Source: Chloroflexi bacterium RBG_19FT_COMBO_48_23 (lineage in GTDB: Bacteria; Chloroflexota; Dehalococcoidia; GIF9; UBA5620). From it: a stretch of DNA of 7,819 bases. Where the stretch lies: the NCBI GenBank assembly GCA_001795315.1, contig MGOH01000074.1, forward strand, positions 1 to 7,819. Direction: 5' to 3'. Shown one piece after another: positions 1 to 5,617 of this stretch (positions are counted from its first letter, which is position 1; every line of letters starts with the position of its first letter). The position numbers and the translations under genes were made by a program. The notes beneath the pieces were generated by a model that was not told the DNA's origin, did not search any database, and saw nothing but the letters and a program-made list of their open reading frames with translations.

Positions 1-212
1 GCCTGGGCTTTTTTGGTGACCTCGGCAGCAGTTTCCCTCACTTTCCTGGCAGCTTCCCCTGCCCTCTCTCGAGCCACCTCAGCCTTCTCCTTCAACAATT
101 GTCTCGTTTCCTCACCAGGCCGCGGGGCAAAGAGAAACCCTATAGCTAATCCAAGAACCGCCCCTACAACCAGCCCGATAGTAAACCCACTACCTCTATC
201 GCTGTCAGTCAT
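1..212 (-). CDS. YtxH-domain membrane protein, C-terminus cut by window edge
   Basis: About 70 codons are visible, running off the left edge. The protein begins MTDSDRGSGFTIGLVVGAVL, followed by a glycine-rich membrane helix (about residues 9-29) ending in FAPRPGEETR. This is the classic YtxH signature: a short N-terminus, one glycine-rich helix, an AP(R/K)xGxETR turn, then a long charged Ala/Glu/Lys helix (EKAEVARERAGEAARKVRE). YtxH proteins are small envelope or general-stress proteins of unknown biochemical role. The ATG is supported by AAGGAGG (218-224, complement) with 5-nt spacing, and this site overlaps the stop of the upstream gene, which implies co-transcription. The amphipathic tail probably continues as a coiled or apolipoprotein-like helix beyond the window. 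The family call is firm; the function is unknown. Confidence 0.85.
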   Translation of the reverse strand, partial: MTDSDRGSGFTIGLVVGAVLGLAIGFLFAPRPGEETRQLLKEKAEVARERAGEAARKVRETAAEVTKKAQ

Positions 213-222
213 CTCTCCCTCC

Positions 223-495
223 TTACTGTTCTTTCTTGAAAAACTTACTGACCATATCAATGCCCTGAGATATACCTCGGACAAGGGCTACCAACTGAAG
301 CACAGGCTTGACCACTTCATCTCTCACCGTCGAAGAAATCTCGTGTATAGTCTCTGAAGTAGCCTCTATCGAATTCAGTACAGCCCTTGTCTTATTATAC
401 AAAAGGTATGATAGTATGGCCACGAAGACAACCACCCCCGTCATCACCAACCCCGAGATACAGATAACTAAATCCCTGAACCATCCAATATCCAT
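223..495 (-). CDS. Small single-pass membrane protein with amphipathic helical tail (DUF948-like)
   Basis: A 90-residue protein with a membrane helix at about residues 9-33 (ICISGLVMTGVVVFVAILSY), followed by an amphipathic alpha-helical region rich in Ser/Thr/Glu/Val and a basic end (KFFKKEQ). The layout resembles DUF948-type proteins, which often accompany YtxH genes; that family link is an inference from shape and context. I chose ATG 493-495 because GGGGGTG (502-508, complement) lies 6 nt upstream. A GTG at 502-504 would add three residues (MLL) but falls inside that ribosome binding site. The gene sits 10 nt upstream of the YtxH start and 33 nt downstream of the PrsW-like stop, so it is the middle gene of an apparent operon. 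Its role is unknown, possibly a membrane-anchored scaffold. Confidence 0.75.
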   Translation of the reverse strand: MDIGWFRDLVICISGLVMTGVVVFVAILSYLLYNKTRAVLNSIEATSETIHEISSTVRDEVVKPVLQLVALVRGISQGIDMVSKFFKKEQ

Positions 496-528
496 AAGCA
501 ACACCCCCGTTTTTATATTTTCTTCAGC

Positions 529-1305
529 TTAATCCTTTGATTTCTTCTCGCGAAGCCAAAAAACCACTCCCGTTGCTATCAATGCCCAAGCAGCGATGAG
601 AAACTCTGCTTGCATACCTGTAATAAGCTCTTTGTTTACCAAAACGTAGCTGTAGGACGGGAAGAAATACACGAAAGCGGCGAGGAGATAGAATTGCCAT
701 CCCCAACCCTTGGCTAGTCCCCAACCAGCTAGTGCACAGGAAGCTAACTGGGTACCTACGACAAAAAAGCTCTCCCAAAATCCACCAAGTGCTATAATCC
801 CATACATTTGGACATTTTCCCAACTCCATCCGCTAGCAAGGAGATAATTGAGCGTCCATTGAGACTCAAATATGCCAAATCCAGCGCCGGACACAGCACC
901 GGCAGCAAGTCCCAGCTTAGGTTCGATATCTTTGCCATTACGCCACCAGTAGACAACCACCGGTATCAATTTAAAACCTTCTCGAACCAGACCAAAAAGA
1001 TACATCGATGGTATACTAGCCAGCACAGCCCATTGCGCCAGAGTTTCACGGCTCCAGATGGAACCAAACACCCACGAAATCCCATACCTGAGCGGAAATG
1101 CTGTAACGACAATAGCAATAGGCGCCAGGACAGCACCTCCAGCAAACACTGCCCATAGCCACGGCTTAGTAATCAGCGGCGGACGATAGCAGGCAAGCCA
1201 GATTGCACCAAAAGCCAAAGCCAGCAGCCAAGCCAGAAGAAGTCCTAAGGCATTCGGATTAACAGAGAAAAAATAGACAAAAAAATCGAGCATCTGCTTT
1301 ATCAT
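529..1305 (-). CDS. PrsW-like polytopic membrane protein (putative intramembrane protease homologue)
   Basis: A 258-residue, very hydrophobic protein with about seven or eight membrane helices. Three segments follow the order of PrsW-family glutamic-type intramembrane proteases: VREGFK (107-112, compare the EExxK motif), GAVSGAGFGIFES (136-148, compare the GxGFAxxEN motif), and VGTQLASCALAGWGLAKG (183-200, compare the helix that normally carries a catalytic or metal-binding His before a GxGLG-like stretch). Glu109, Lys112 and Glu147 are present, but the usual second Glu of the first motif is Arg108, Asn is Ser148, and the His position reads Gln186. The protein may therefore be a divergent or inactive homologue. 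PrsW cleaves anti-sigma factors in Bacillus; no anti-sigma or sigma gene is visible here. The ATG start is supported by AGGAGG about 6 nt upstream. A YhfC- or CPBP-type membrane protein is the alternative. Confidence 0.65.
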   Translation of the reverse strand: MIKQMLDFFVYFFSVNPNALGLLLAWLLALAFGAIWLACYRPPLITKPWLWAVFAGGAVLAPIAIVVTAFPLRYGISWVFGSIWSRETLAQWAVLASIPSMYLFGLVREGFKLIPVVVYWWRNGKDIEPKLGLAAGAVSGAGFGIFESQWTLNYLLASGWSWENVQMYGIIALGGFWESFFVVGTQLASCALAGWGLAKGWGWQFYLLAAFVYFFPSYSYVLVNKELITGMQAEFLIAAWALIATGVVFWLREKKSKD

Positions 1306-1326
1306 GAATCCTCCTAATGTAGTACC

Positions 1327-1356
1327 ACTATATTGACGTTCATCCAGTTAATTCAA
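1327..1356 (-). promoter_or_regulatory. Candidate sigma70-type promoter for the PrsW-like/YtxH operon
   Basis: On the complement, TTGAAT (1351-1356) and TATAGT (1327-1332) are separated by 18 bp. They match the -35 and -10 consensus at 4/6 and 5/6 positions. The predicted transcript start near 1320 leaves a short leader holding the AGGAGG of the gene starting at 1305. This is a pattern match only. Confidence 0.35.
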
Positions 1357-1364
1357 ATCAACCC

Positions 1365-1391
1365 GGCTATTCAACTATTGCTGAGATAGCC
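1365..1391. repeat. Imperfect inverted repeat upstream of the PrsW-like gene
   Basis: GGCTAT (1365-1370) pairs with ATAGCC (1386-1391). Inside it, TCA (1371-1373) pairs with TGA (1382-1384), leaving one unpaired base and an 8-nt loop. No run of T follows on either strand, so it is not a convincing intrinsic terminator. It lies between the zinc-ribbon gene's stop and the candidate promoter at 1327-1356 and could be an operator or a chance hairpin. Confidence 0.3.
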
Positions 1392-1429
1392 ACAGGCCTC
1401 TCCCAAGTCAAAATCATAAAGCACAACAC

Positions 1430-1903
1430 CTATAGCCACTCCTGCATCTCATTGACCTGGTAAACGATTGTACTTACATCTTGGCCAGGTTCGAATTCCC
1501 GGAATTGCATTTGATTGAAACCAGTTACGTCAGGCAACGCAGGCGACGGGCTTTTGATGTAATTATCATAGACAAAATAGGCTCCCAGCGCTAAGAATGC
1601 GATAATCACTAAACCGAGGCATCCTGTAAGCCACGGGTCAGACTTCTGCTTTGCTTTCGCCCCCTCCTCTCCACCTTCCCCAGTCCTCTGATAGGCTGCC
1701 GGCTGCTTTGGGAAAGGCCTTACCCTCTGTGGCGTTGGCCAAAAGAGACTTTCTCGACACCCGGGACAATTTAGCAGTGTAGAATCCACAATAGCACCGC
1801 AATTAGGACAATTATATTGGAACTTCTGTCCACACCCCTGGCAGAAATCCTGGCCTATATAATTCTGGGCTCCGCATGTAGGACAGGGAAAAATCTGTTG
1901 CAT
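1430..1903 (-). CDS. Membrane-anchored double zinc-ribbon protein
   Basis: A 157-residue protein with four CxxC pairs in the first 50 residues: C7/C10, C21/C24, C32/C35 and C46/C49. These form two consecutive zinc ribbons (CPTC...CQGC and CPNC...CPGC), the double zinc ribbon (DZR) pattern. A basic, Gly/Glu/Lys-rich linker (about 56-90) leads to one membrane helix (about 92-112). The last 44 or so residues would be outside if the positive-inside rule holds. The tail has no motif I recognise. Such proteins are common in bacteria and archaea, and their roles (nucleic-acid or protein binding at the membrane) are mostly unknown. The ATG has a modest GGGGTGG-like ribosome binding site 8 nt upstream. 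It is transcribed in the same direction as the PrsW-like gene but separated by 124 bp, so probably a separate unit. Confidence 0.8.
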   Translation of the reverse strand: MQQIFPCPTCGAQNYIGQDFCQGCGQKFQYNCPNCGAIVDSTLLNCPGCRESLFWPTPQRVRPFPKQPAAYQRTGEGGEEGAKAKQKSDPWLTGCLGLVIIAFLALGAYFVYDNYIKSPSPALPDVTGFNQMQFREFEPGQDVSTIVYQVNEMQEWL

Positions 1904-1984
1904 TCGACTACCACCCCTAATTAAAACTAGACAGACAATACGAATCTACCAAAGCTATACACCTTAAGACGACAGCCAATGCTC

Positions 1985-2013
1985 ATTTTAACCCGCCGAA
2001 GCCTATACTTCAA
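1985..2013 (-). promoter_or_regulatory. Candidate promoter for the zinc-ribbon gene
   Basis: On the complement, TTGAAG (2008-2013) and TAAAAT (1985-1990) are separated by exactly 17 bp and match consensus at 4/6 and 5/6. The implied leader before the ATG at 1903 is about 75 nt. It lies back to back with the degV promoter in the 215-bp divergent region. Pattern match only. Confidence 0.35.
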
Positions 2014-2041
2014 GCCAGATGACTTAGTGGCAGTTAATTGC

Positions 2042-2070
2042 TTTACACACTCACCATCATACAGTATACT
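2042..2070 (+). promoter_or_regulatory. Strong sigma70-type promoter for the DegV-family gene
   Basis: TTTACA (2042-2047) and TATACT (2065-2070) are separated by 17 bp; each matches consensus at 5/6 positions with ideal spacing. The expected transcript start near 2077 gives a leader of about 42 nt. An alternative TATAAA at 2093-2098 has a poorer -35 partner. Confidence 0.6.
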
Positions 2071-2118
2071 TTAACTTCAATCTCACATGCGCTATAAATT
2101 TTGAAAAGGTGTTGATTT

Positions 2119-2958
2119 ATGTCAATCAAAATCGTTACTGATAGTTGCTCTGATATCACACAAGAGGAAGCTAAAAAATTAGGCATTACAGTAGTACCAG
2201 CATATCTCCGCTTTGGTAACGAGGTTTATCGTGATGGAGTCGACATTGACTGCGATCAATTCTATCACAAACTGGTAACCAGCTCGATTCATCCATCTAC
2301 CGCGGCACCATCGCCAGGGGATTTCGCCAAAGTCTACGAGGAGGTCGCCAAGGAAACCAACGAGATCGTTTCTATACATGTTACCAGCAAACACAGCGCC
2401 ATGCGCGATTCTGCTCTTATGGGCAAAGAGATCGCTGAAAAGAAGGGTTCCAAGATTGAAGTTATCGACTCTCGTGGCATAACGATGTGGCAAGGTCTTG
2501 TAGCCATAGTTGCAGCTCATGCTGCCAAAGCCGGCTGTAACTTACAACAGGTAGTAGAGAAAGCACACGAGACCATTAATCAACTGCGTGCCCTGGCGCT
2601 TCTAGACACTCTAAGATATGCAGTCAAAGGCGGACGCCTCGGCAAAACAATTTTCGCTATAGAATCAAAACTTAACGTGAAACCCTTGATCACTCTCCAT
2701 GATGGCGAAGTCCGTCCAGCCGGATTAACACGCACCCGAGCCAAAGGGCTAGACAGGCTACGCGAGTTCATAGCATCATCAGACATCGATGATCTGGCTA
2801 TAGTCCACAGCACTACACCAGACGATGCCAGAACACTTGCCGACTATGCACGTTCCCTCTTCCCCAATATTGCACCACGAATATCAAGACTTGGCCCGGC
2901 GCTAGGAGTACATGGCGGGCCTGGAACTCTGGTCGCAATCGTTAAGAGTGCCAAATAA
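2119..2958 (+). CDS. DegV family protein (FakB-type fatty-acid-binding protein)
   Basis: A 279-residue protein of normal length for the family. DegV/FakB proteins bind a fatty acid in a buried pocket and, with the FakA kinase, present it for phosphorylation to acyl-phosphate used in phospholipid synthesis. Family motifs are seen in order: TDSCSD (7-12), PSTAAPSPGDF (59-69; the usual form is TSQPSPxDF), VIDSRGITMWQG (115-126), LRYAVKGGRLGK (165-176) and LGVHGGPG (262-269), with the conserved His265. The region that normally reads SxLSGTxxxA is here VTSKHSAMRDSA (88-99), so the SGT core is altered. The ATG is preceded by AAAGGTG with 7-nt spacing and by a strong promoter. No FakA gene is in the window. 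The gene is monocistronic and converges with the PAC2 pair. The family call is secure; the bound lipid is unknown. Confidence 0.9.
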   Translation: MSIKIVTDSCSDITQEEAKKLGITVVPAYLRFGNEVYRDGVDIDCDQFYHKLVTSSIHPSTAAPSPGDFAKVYEEVAKETNEIVSIHVTSKHSAMRDSALMGKEIAEKKGSKIEVIDSRGITMWQGLVAIVAAHAAKAGCNLQQVVEKAHETINQLRALALLDTLRYAVKGGRLGKTIFAIESKLNVKPLITLHDGEVRPAGLTRTRAKGLDRLREFIASSDIDDLAIVHSTTPDDARTLADYARSLFPNIAPRISRLGPALGVHGGPGTLVAIVKSAK

Positions 2959-2999
2959 AGCGCGCCCGCCAGGTCATTAAACCTTGCAATGGCTCAACT

Positions 3000-3833
3000 T
3001 CAACGTGTTCTTCTCAGCCACTCCTCTATTTCCCTAACCAGTTTCTCACTTTCGTTGACGTTGAGGCTGACGTTGCCTTCAAGTTTGCTGATGTAATCAT
3101 CGAGCTCAGGAAACTTGTTCCTCACCTGAGCTATTTCCTTGTTCTGACTTACTATCTCTTCATCTATATCTGAGAAATCAATACCCAACTCAAGACGTCC
3201 GTTAAAGAATTCTGCAAGCTTTTTACAGGCCTGCGGGTCTGCAACTGCCAATAAATAGAAGGGTAATGTCACCCAAAGGCTTGCACCGACAATATTCCTC
3301 CTCTTGGCAGCCCAGAGAAGAAATGAGCTGAAGGTCGGCCTTTGACCATCTTGAGTTTCATAATCCATATCGCTAACAAGCTCATAATGGCCCAACATCA
3401 TCTTCATCTCAGCCGAATTGGCCACAGACAATAACATTCGTGGCGTCGTATGAGCAGCAGTAGAAACCATACCGCCAACAGTGTATATTTCTTTCACCTT
3501 ACAATATTTCTCAGCTATGTCCAGGACCAAACTCAGAAATCCATACCACTCGTACTGTGGTATATCGCTCTTGAAAATAACCAGGCTTTTCTCCGGGTAC
3601 CAGTAAAACTTGCTTTCCGGAAATTGGGCTATATCTTCCTCCACTGAAACTCCGCCGAGCGAGAAAAAGCCCTCGGGATTAATCTCGGCAAACTCTCGAC
3701 CCTCCAGCTTTCTATTTAAATAGCCAACAACACCTGGCCCAACTTTTCCGACATCCTGATTCCAGGCTACAACCAAAGACGAGCTCTCTAACTTAGGTTT
3801 AGCAAAGAGTTTAAACGACTGTCCTTCGCTCAA
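3000..3833 (-). CDS. PAC2 family protein, second gene of tandem pair
   Basis: A 277-residue protein. The PAC2 fold is recognised from VVAWNQDVGKVGPGVVGYL (21-39, the N-terminal strand-glycine loop-helix, normally FPGxGNVG), YTVGGMVSTAAHTTPR (117-132) and SDMDYETQDGQ (154-164). The N-terminal loop is less canonical than in the upstream gene. The last 55 or so residues are charged and probably form a helical hairpin or coiled coil. PAC2 proteins are related to eukaryotic proteasome assembly chaperones and are widespread in archaea and actinobacteria; their role in bacteria without a proteasome is not known. The start is TTG at 3831-3833, chosen because GGAGGAG lies 7 nt upstream and no ATG occurs in a sensible place. 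Two nt separate it from the upstream stop, so it is translationally linked to the first PAC2 gene. Confidence 0.8.
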   Translation of the reverse strand: MSEGQSFKLFAKPKLESSSLVVAWNQDVGKVGPGVVGYLNRKLEGREFAEINPEGFFSLGGVSVEEDIAQFPESKFYWYPEKSLVIFKSDIPQYEWYGFLSLVLDIAEKYCKVKEIYTVGGMVSTAAHTTPRMLLSVANSAEMKMMLGHYELVSDMDYETQDGQRPTFSSFLLWAAKRRNIVGASLWVTLPFYLLAVADPQACKKLAEFFNGRLELGIDFSDIDEEIVSQNKEIAQVRNKFPELDDYISKLEGNVSLNVNESEKLVREIEEWLRRTR

Positions 3834-3835
3834 AA

Positions 3836-4747
3836 CTAGTCTCCTCCGGGCTCTCTTTTAAAGAGCTTGTCGATTTCTTGCAGGATTTTTTTCTTGTCCT
3901 CTTCCGTTATGGGTTCCGGCTCACTGGGCTTGGCATAGGTCACATACTTCAATTTATCAAGTTGTTCTTTTATCTCCGAAGGAAGCCTTTCATACACACT
4001 ATCAATTTCACTCTCGCTTTGCTGGACAAGAGCGTTAATTTCATCCATCGGAACTTCAATTCCCAAAGCAGTGCTTAACACTTCGAGCACAGACTTGGAC
4101 CCTTTGGGGTATGGAATAGGGAAACCGTGAATATAAACCGGTACCTCACCCATCACACAGATAGCCTCCAGACCCCTCTTCCTGGCAACACCTAACAGCA
4201 ACCCGTTTAATCCAGTAATATTTCCTTGCCCATCCCTGTCCTCTATGTCTGACATTAACACTGTATTCTCGTAGCTTTTTGCTTCATCAATCAAGTTTTC
4301 ACTATTAGGCACCACCCAGACTCTCGACCTGGCAGTATGATGGATGGGGGCAACAGCTGCTCCCGACGTATAAACTCTATGACATCCGAATTTCAGTGCC
4401 ACATCTATAACAAGGTTAGCCATTCTATAAGCTTTCGTTCCCTCAGCATAAGCCCTGATTCCATCGCTTGGCTGTTCTTCTCCGATAAAGAACAACACAT
4501 CCTTTTTCCCGGTCTTCTTAAAATAGAATTTATTGCTGGGGAATTCCAAACCTTTCAATTCACCGTCTCTTATTAAAACCCTTCTCGGATAGAAAAATTC
4601 CCATGGCTCTATCTCGCCGAGTTCCTCTGCTGCCATCACCCTTCTCAAAATATCAACCGCTATAACGCCAATGTTCCCGATTCCCGGCCAGCAGGCTACC
4701 ATAATCGGTTCATTCAACTTCGGTTCCTTGTAAAGTCTAACTCCCAT
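3836..4747 (-). CDS. PAC2 family protein, first gene of tandem pair
   Basis: A 303-residue protein from the chosen ATG. Canonical PAC2 features are visible: MVACWPGIGNIG (16-27), the glycine-rich first loop; YTSGAAVAPIHHTARSRVW (126-144); DIEDRDGQGN (167-176); and GEVPVYIHGFPIP (200-212). The C-terminal 65 or so residues are strongly charged and Pro/Glu/Lys-rich (PSEPEPITEEDKKK), a likely helical tail. The frame stays open to a GTG at 4793-4795, which would add 16 residues. I prefer the ATG because a candidate promoter -10 (4786-4791) overlaps the start of that extension, so the GTG would lie upstream of the transcript start. The ATG has only a weak purine-rich GAGAG upstream. It shares the DGQ-type acidic motif with the next gene, suggesting an ancient duplication and perhaps a heteromeric pair. 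Confidence 0.85.
   Translation of the reverse strand: MGVRLYKEPKLNEPIMVACWPGIGNIGVIAVDILRRVMAAEELGEIEPWEFFYPRRVLIRDGELKGLEFPSNKFYFKKTGKKDVLFFIGEEQPSDGIRAYAEGTKAYRMANLVIDVALKFGCHRVYTSGAAVAPIHHTARSRVWVVPNSENLIDEAKSYENTVLMSDIEDRDGQGNITGLNGLLLGVARKRGLEAICVMGEVPVYIHGFPIPYPKGSKSVLEVLSTALGIEVPMDEINALVQQSESEIDSVYERLPSEIKEQLDKLKYVTYAKPSEPEPITEEDKKKILQEIDKLFKREPGGD
3841..3847 (-). promoter_or_regulatory. Ribosome binding site that fixes a TTG start
   Basis: GGAGGAG on the complement lies inside the last codons of the upstream PAC2 gene, 7 nt before TTG 3831-3833. It decides the start of the downstream PAC2 gene. Confidence 0.7.
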
Positions 4748-4785
4748 CACTATCTCTCTTTTTCGCCCCGTACCTGCACTCGATA

Positions 4786-4814
4786 AGTATAGCACACAGA
4801 TTCAATAACTTTAA
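4786..4814 (-). promoter_or_regulatory. Candidate extended -10 promoter for the PAC2 pair
   Basis: On the complement, TATACT (4786-4791) is preceded by TGC (4792-4794), the extended -10 arrangement. A weak -35 (TTAAAG, 4809-4814) lies 17 bp upstream. The predicted transcript start is near 4779, about 31 nt before ATG 4747. Confidence 0.45.
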
Positions 4815-4882
4815 CTCAACTAAATGACTGAAAAAACATAATAAAAATTACCACCCAGAGCATATTAGCAAAAATGCAGGGA

Positions 4883-4911
4883 TTGAAAGAATACCAGACT
4901 AAGGCTATGAT
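4883..4911 (+). promoter_or_regulatory. Promoter for the PPC/DUF296 gene
   Basis: TTGAAA (4883-4888) and TATGAT (4906-4911) are separated by 17 bp, each 5/6 to consensus. The expected transcript start near 4918 gives a 33-nt leader containing AGGAGG. It is divergent from the PAC2 promoter about 70 bp away. Confidence 0.55.
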
Positions 4912-4937
4912 AAACCAGGAAAGCAAGTACAGTAAAG

Positions 4938-4943
4938 AGGAGG
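4938..4943 (+). promoter_or_regulatory. Ribosome binding site that fixes a TTG start
   Basis: A perfect AGGAGG lies 7 nt before TTG 4951-4953 and supports that start for the PPC-domain gene. Confidence 0.75.
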
Positions 4944-4950
4944 TAGCTCA

Positions 4951-5358
4951 TTGTTCAAAAGGATACATGTATTCAGGGTGAAACCGGGACAAGAATTGCT
5001 CAATGAGATAACACGCTATTGTCGGGAATACGAAGTTCAATCGGGTGTAGTCATCGGCATTATAGGGTCAATTGAAAATGCCCAGCTCAACTTCCTAAAA
5101 GCGCTACCCGGGAAATATGACAGCGTAGATTATCGCGGTCCGTTAGAAATCGTTTGCGCACAGGGCTCAATAGCAATCAAGGACGATACTACAATTATCC
5201 ACATACACATTCAACTTTCAGGACACGATATCTGCTCCGGCGGTCATCTTGCCAGGGCAACTGTGTTTTCTACGGCTGAGGTAACCATAGGAGAACTAGA
5301 TTATCAGCTTCGCCGGCAGACCGATAGCTACACCGGCCTCAACGAGCTGGTGGATTAA
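4951..5358 (+). CDS. PPC/DUF296 domain protein
   Basis: A 135-residue single-domain protein of the PPC (plants and prokaryotes conserved, DUF296) family. The fold's landmarks are in order: VFRVKPGQELLNEI (7-20), SGVVIGIIGSIENAQLNFL (31-49), YRGPLEIVCAQGSIA (61-75), IIHIHIQLSG (82-91) and CSGGHLARATVFSTAEVTI (95-113). His84, His86 and His99 match the three-histidine metal site seen in prokaryotic PPC structures, which are trimers. In plants the domain follows AT-hooks; prokaryotic members are free-standing and biochemically uncharacterised. No AT-hook or other DNA-binding extension is present here. The start is TTG, set by AGGAGG. It is transcribed away from the PAC2 pair. The family call is strong; the function is unknown. 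Confidence 0.88.
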   Translation: MFKRIHVFRVKPGQELLNEITRYCREYEVQSGVVIGIIGSIENAQLNFLKALPGKYDSVDYRGPLEIVCAQGSIAIKDDTTIIHIHIQLSGHDICSGGHLARATVFSTAEVTIGELDYQLRRQTDSYTGLNELVD

Positions 5359-5577
5359 ATCGAAGCCCTGCGTCAATAAAAACAATAGGCTATCGGAACC
5401 ATTAGCAAGTCTACCTACAATACAGTAATCCAGCCGACAAGGAAAGTGGCGCCCTTATGGACCATGTCGGATATGCCATTTTCCATAGCTCTTACCAACC
5501 CATAAAAATGTTTTAGGCATGGTAGAGAAAGCCAGCAACTTGATACATGTAGTGAGCAGAAAGTACGCCAAATCGAG

Positions 5578-5583
5578 TATAAT
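5578..5583 (+). promoter_or_regulatory. Possible -10 element in the 5359-5617 intergenic region
   Basis: TATAAT is a perfect -10 match about 35 nt before the TTG start at 5618, but no good -35 is found 16-19 bp upstream and there is no extended TGn. The rest of 5359-5617 shows no convincing gene or terminator; two short plus-strand ORFs (5458-5517 and 5519-5605) lack ribosome binding sites. Confidence 0.25.
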
Positions 5584-5603
5584 AATGGGCTGCGCCAGCA
5601 AAT

Positions 5604-5609
5604 AAGGAG
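5604..5609 (+). promoter_or_regulatory. Ribosome binding site that fixes a TTG start
   Basis: AAGGAG lies 8 nt before TTG 5618-5620. The next residues already enter the conserved N-terminus of the CoA-binding domain, so the TTG start is preferred. Confidence 0.7.
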
Positions 5610-5617
5610 CTACAAAG

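Noticed and set aside
13..532. Plus-strand open frames opposite the YtxH and small membrane protein genes
   Set aside because: They are antisense to two minus-strand genes with good ribosome binding sites and recognisable domain patterns; their own products have low-complexity composition and no ribosome binding site.
2959..2999. Terminator between the convergent DegV and PAC2 genes
   Set aside because: Only a 4-bp AGGT/ACCT stem is present with no T-tract; too weak to call.
4748..4795. GTG start at 4793-4795 extending the first PAC2 gene by 16 residues
   Set aside because: The extension overlaps a candidate extended -10 promoter, has no ribosome binding site, and the family's usual N-terminus begins near the ATG at 4745-4747.
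5519..5605. Short 28-codon plus-strand ORF ending at the ribosome binding site of the 5618 gene, as a leader peptide
   Set aside because: It has no ribosome binding site, begins with no conserved feature, and shows no run of one amino acid codon or hairpin pair typical of attenuation.
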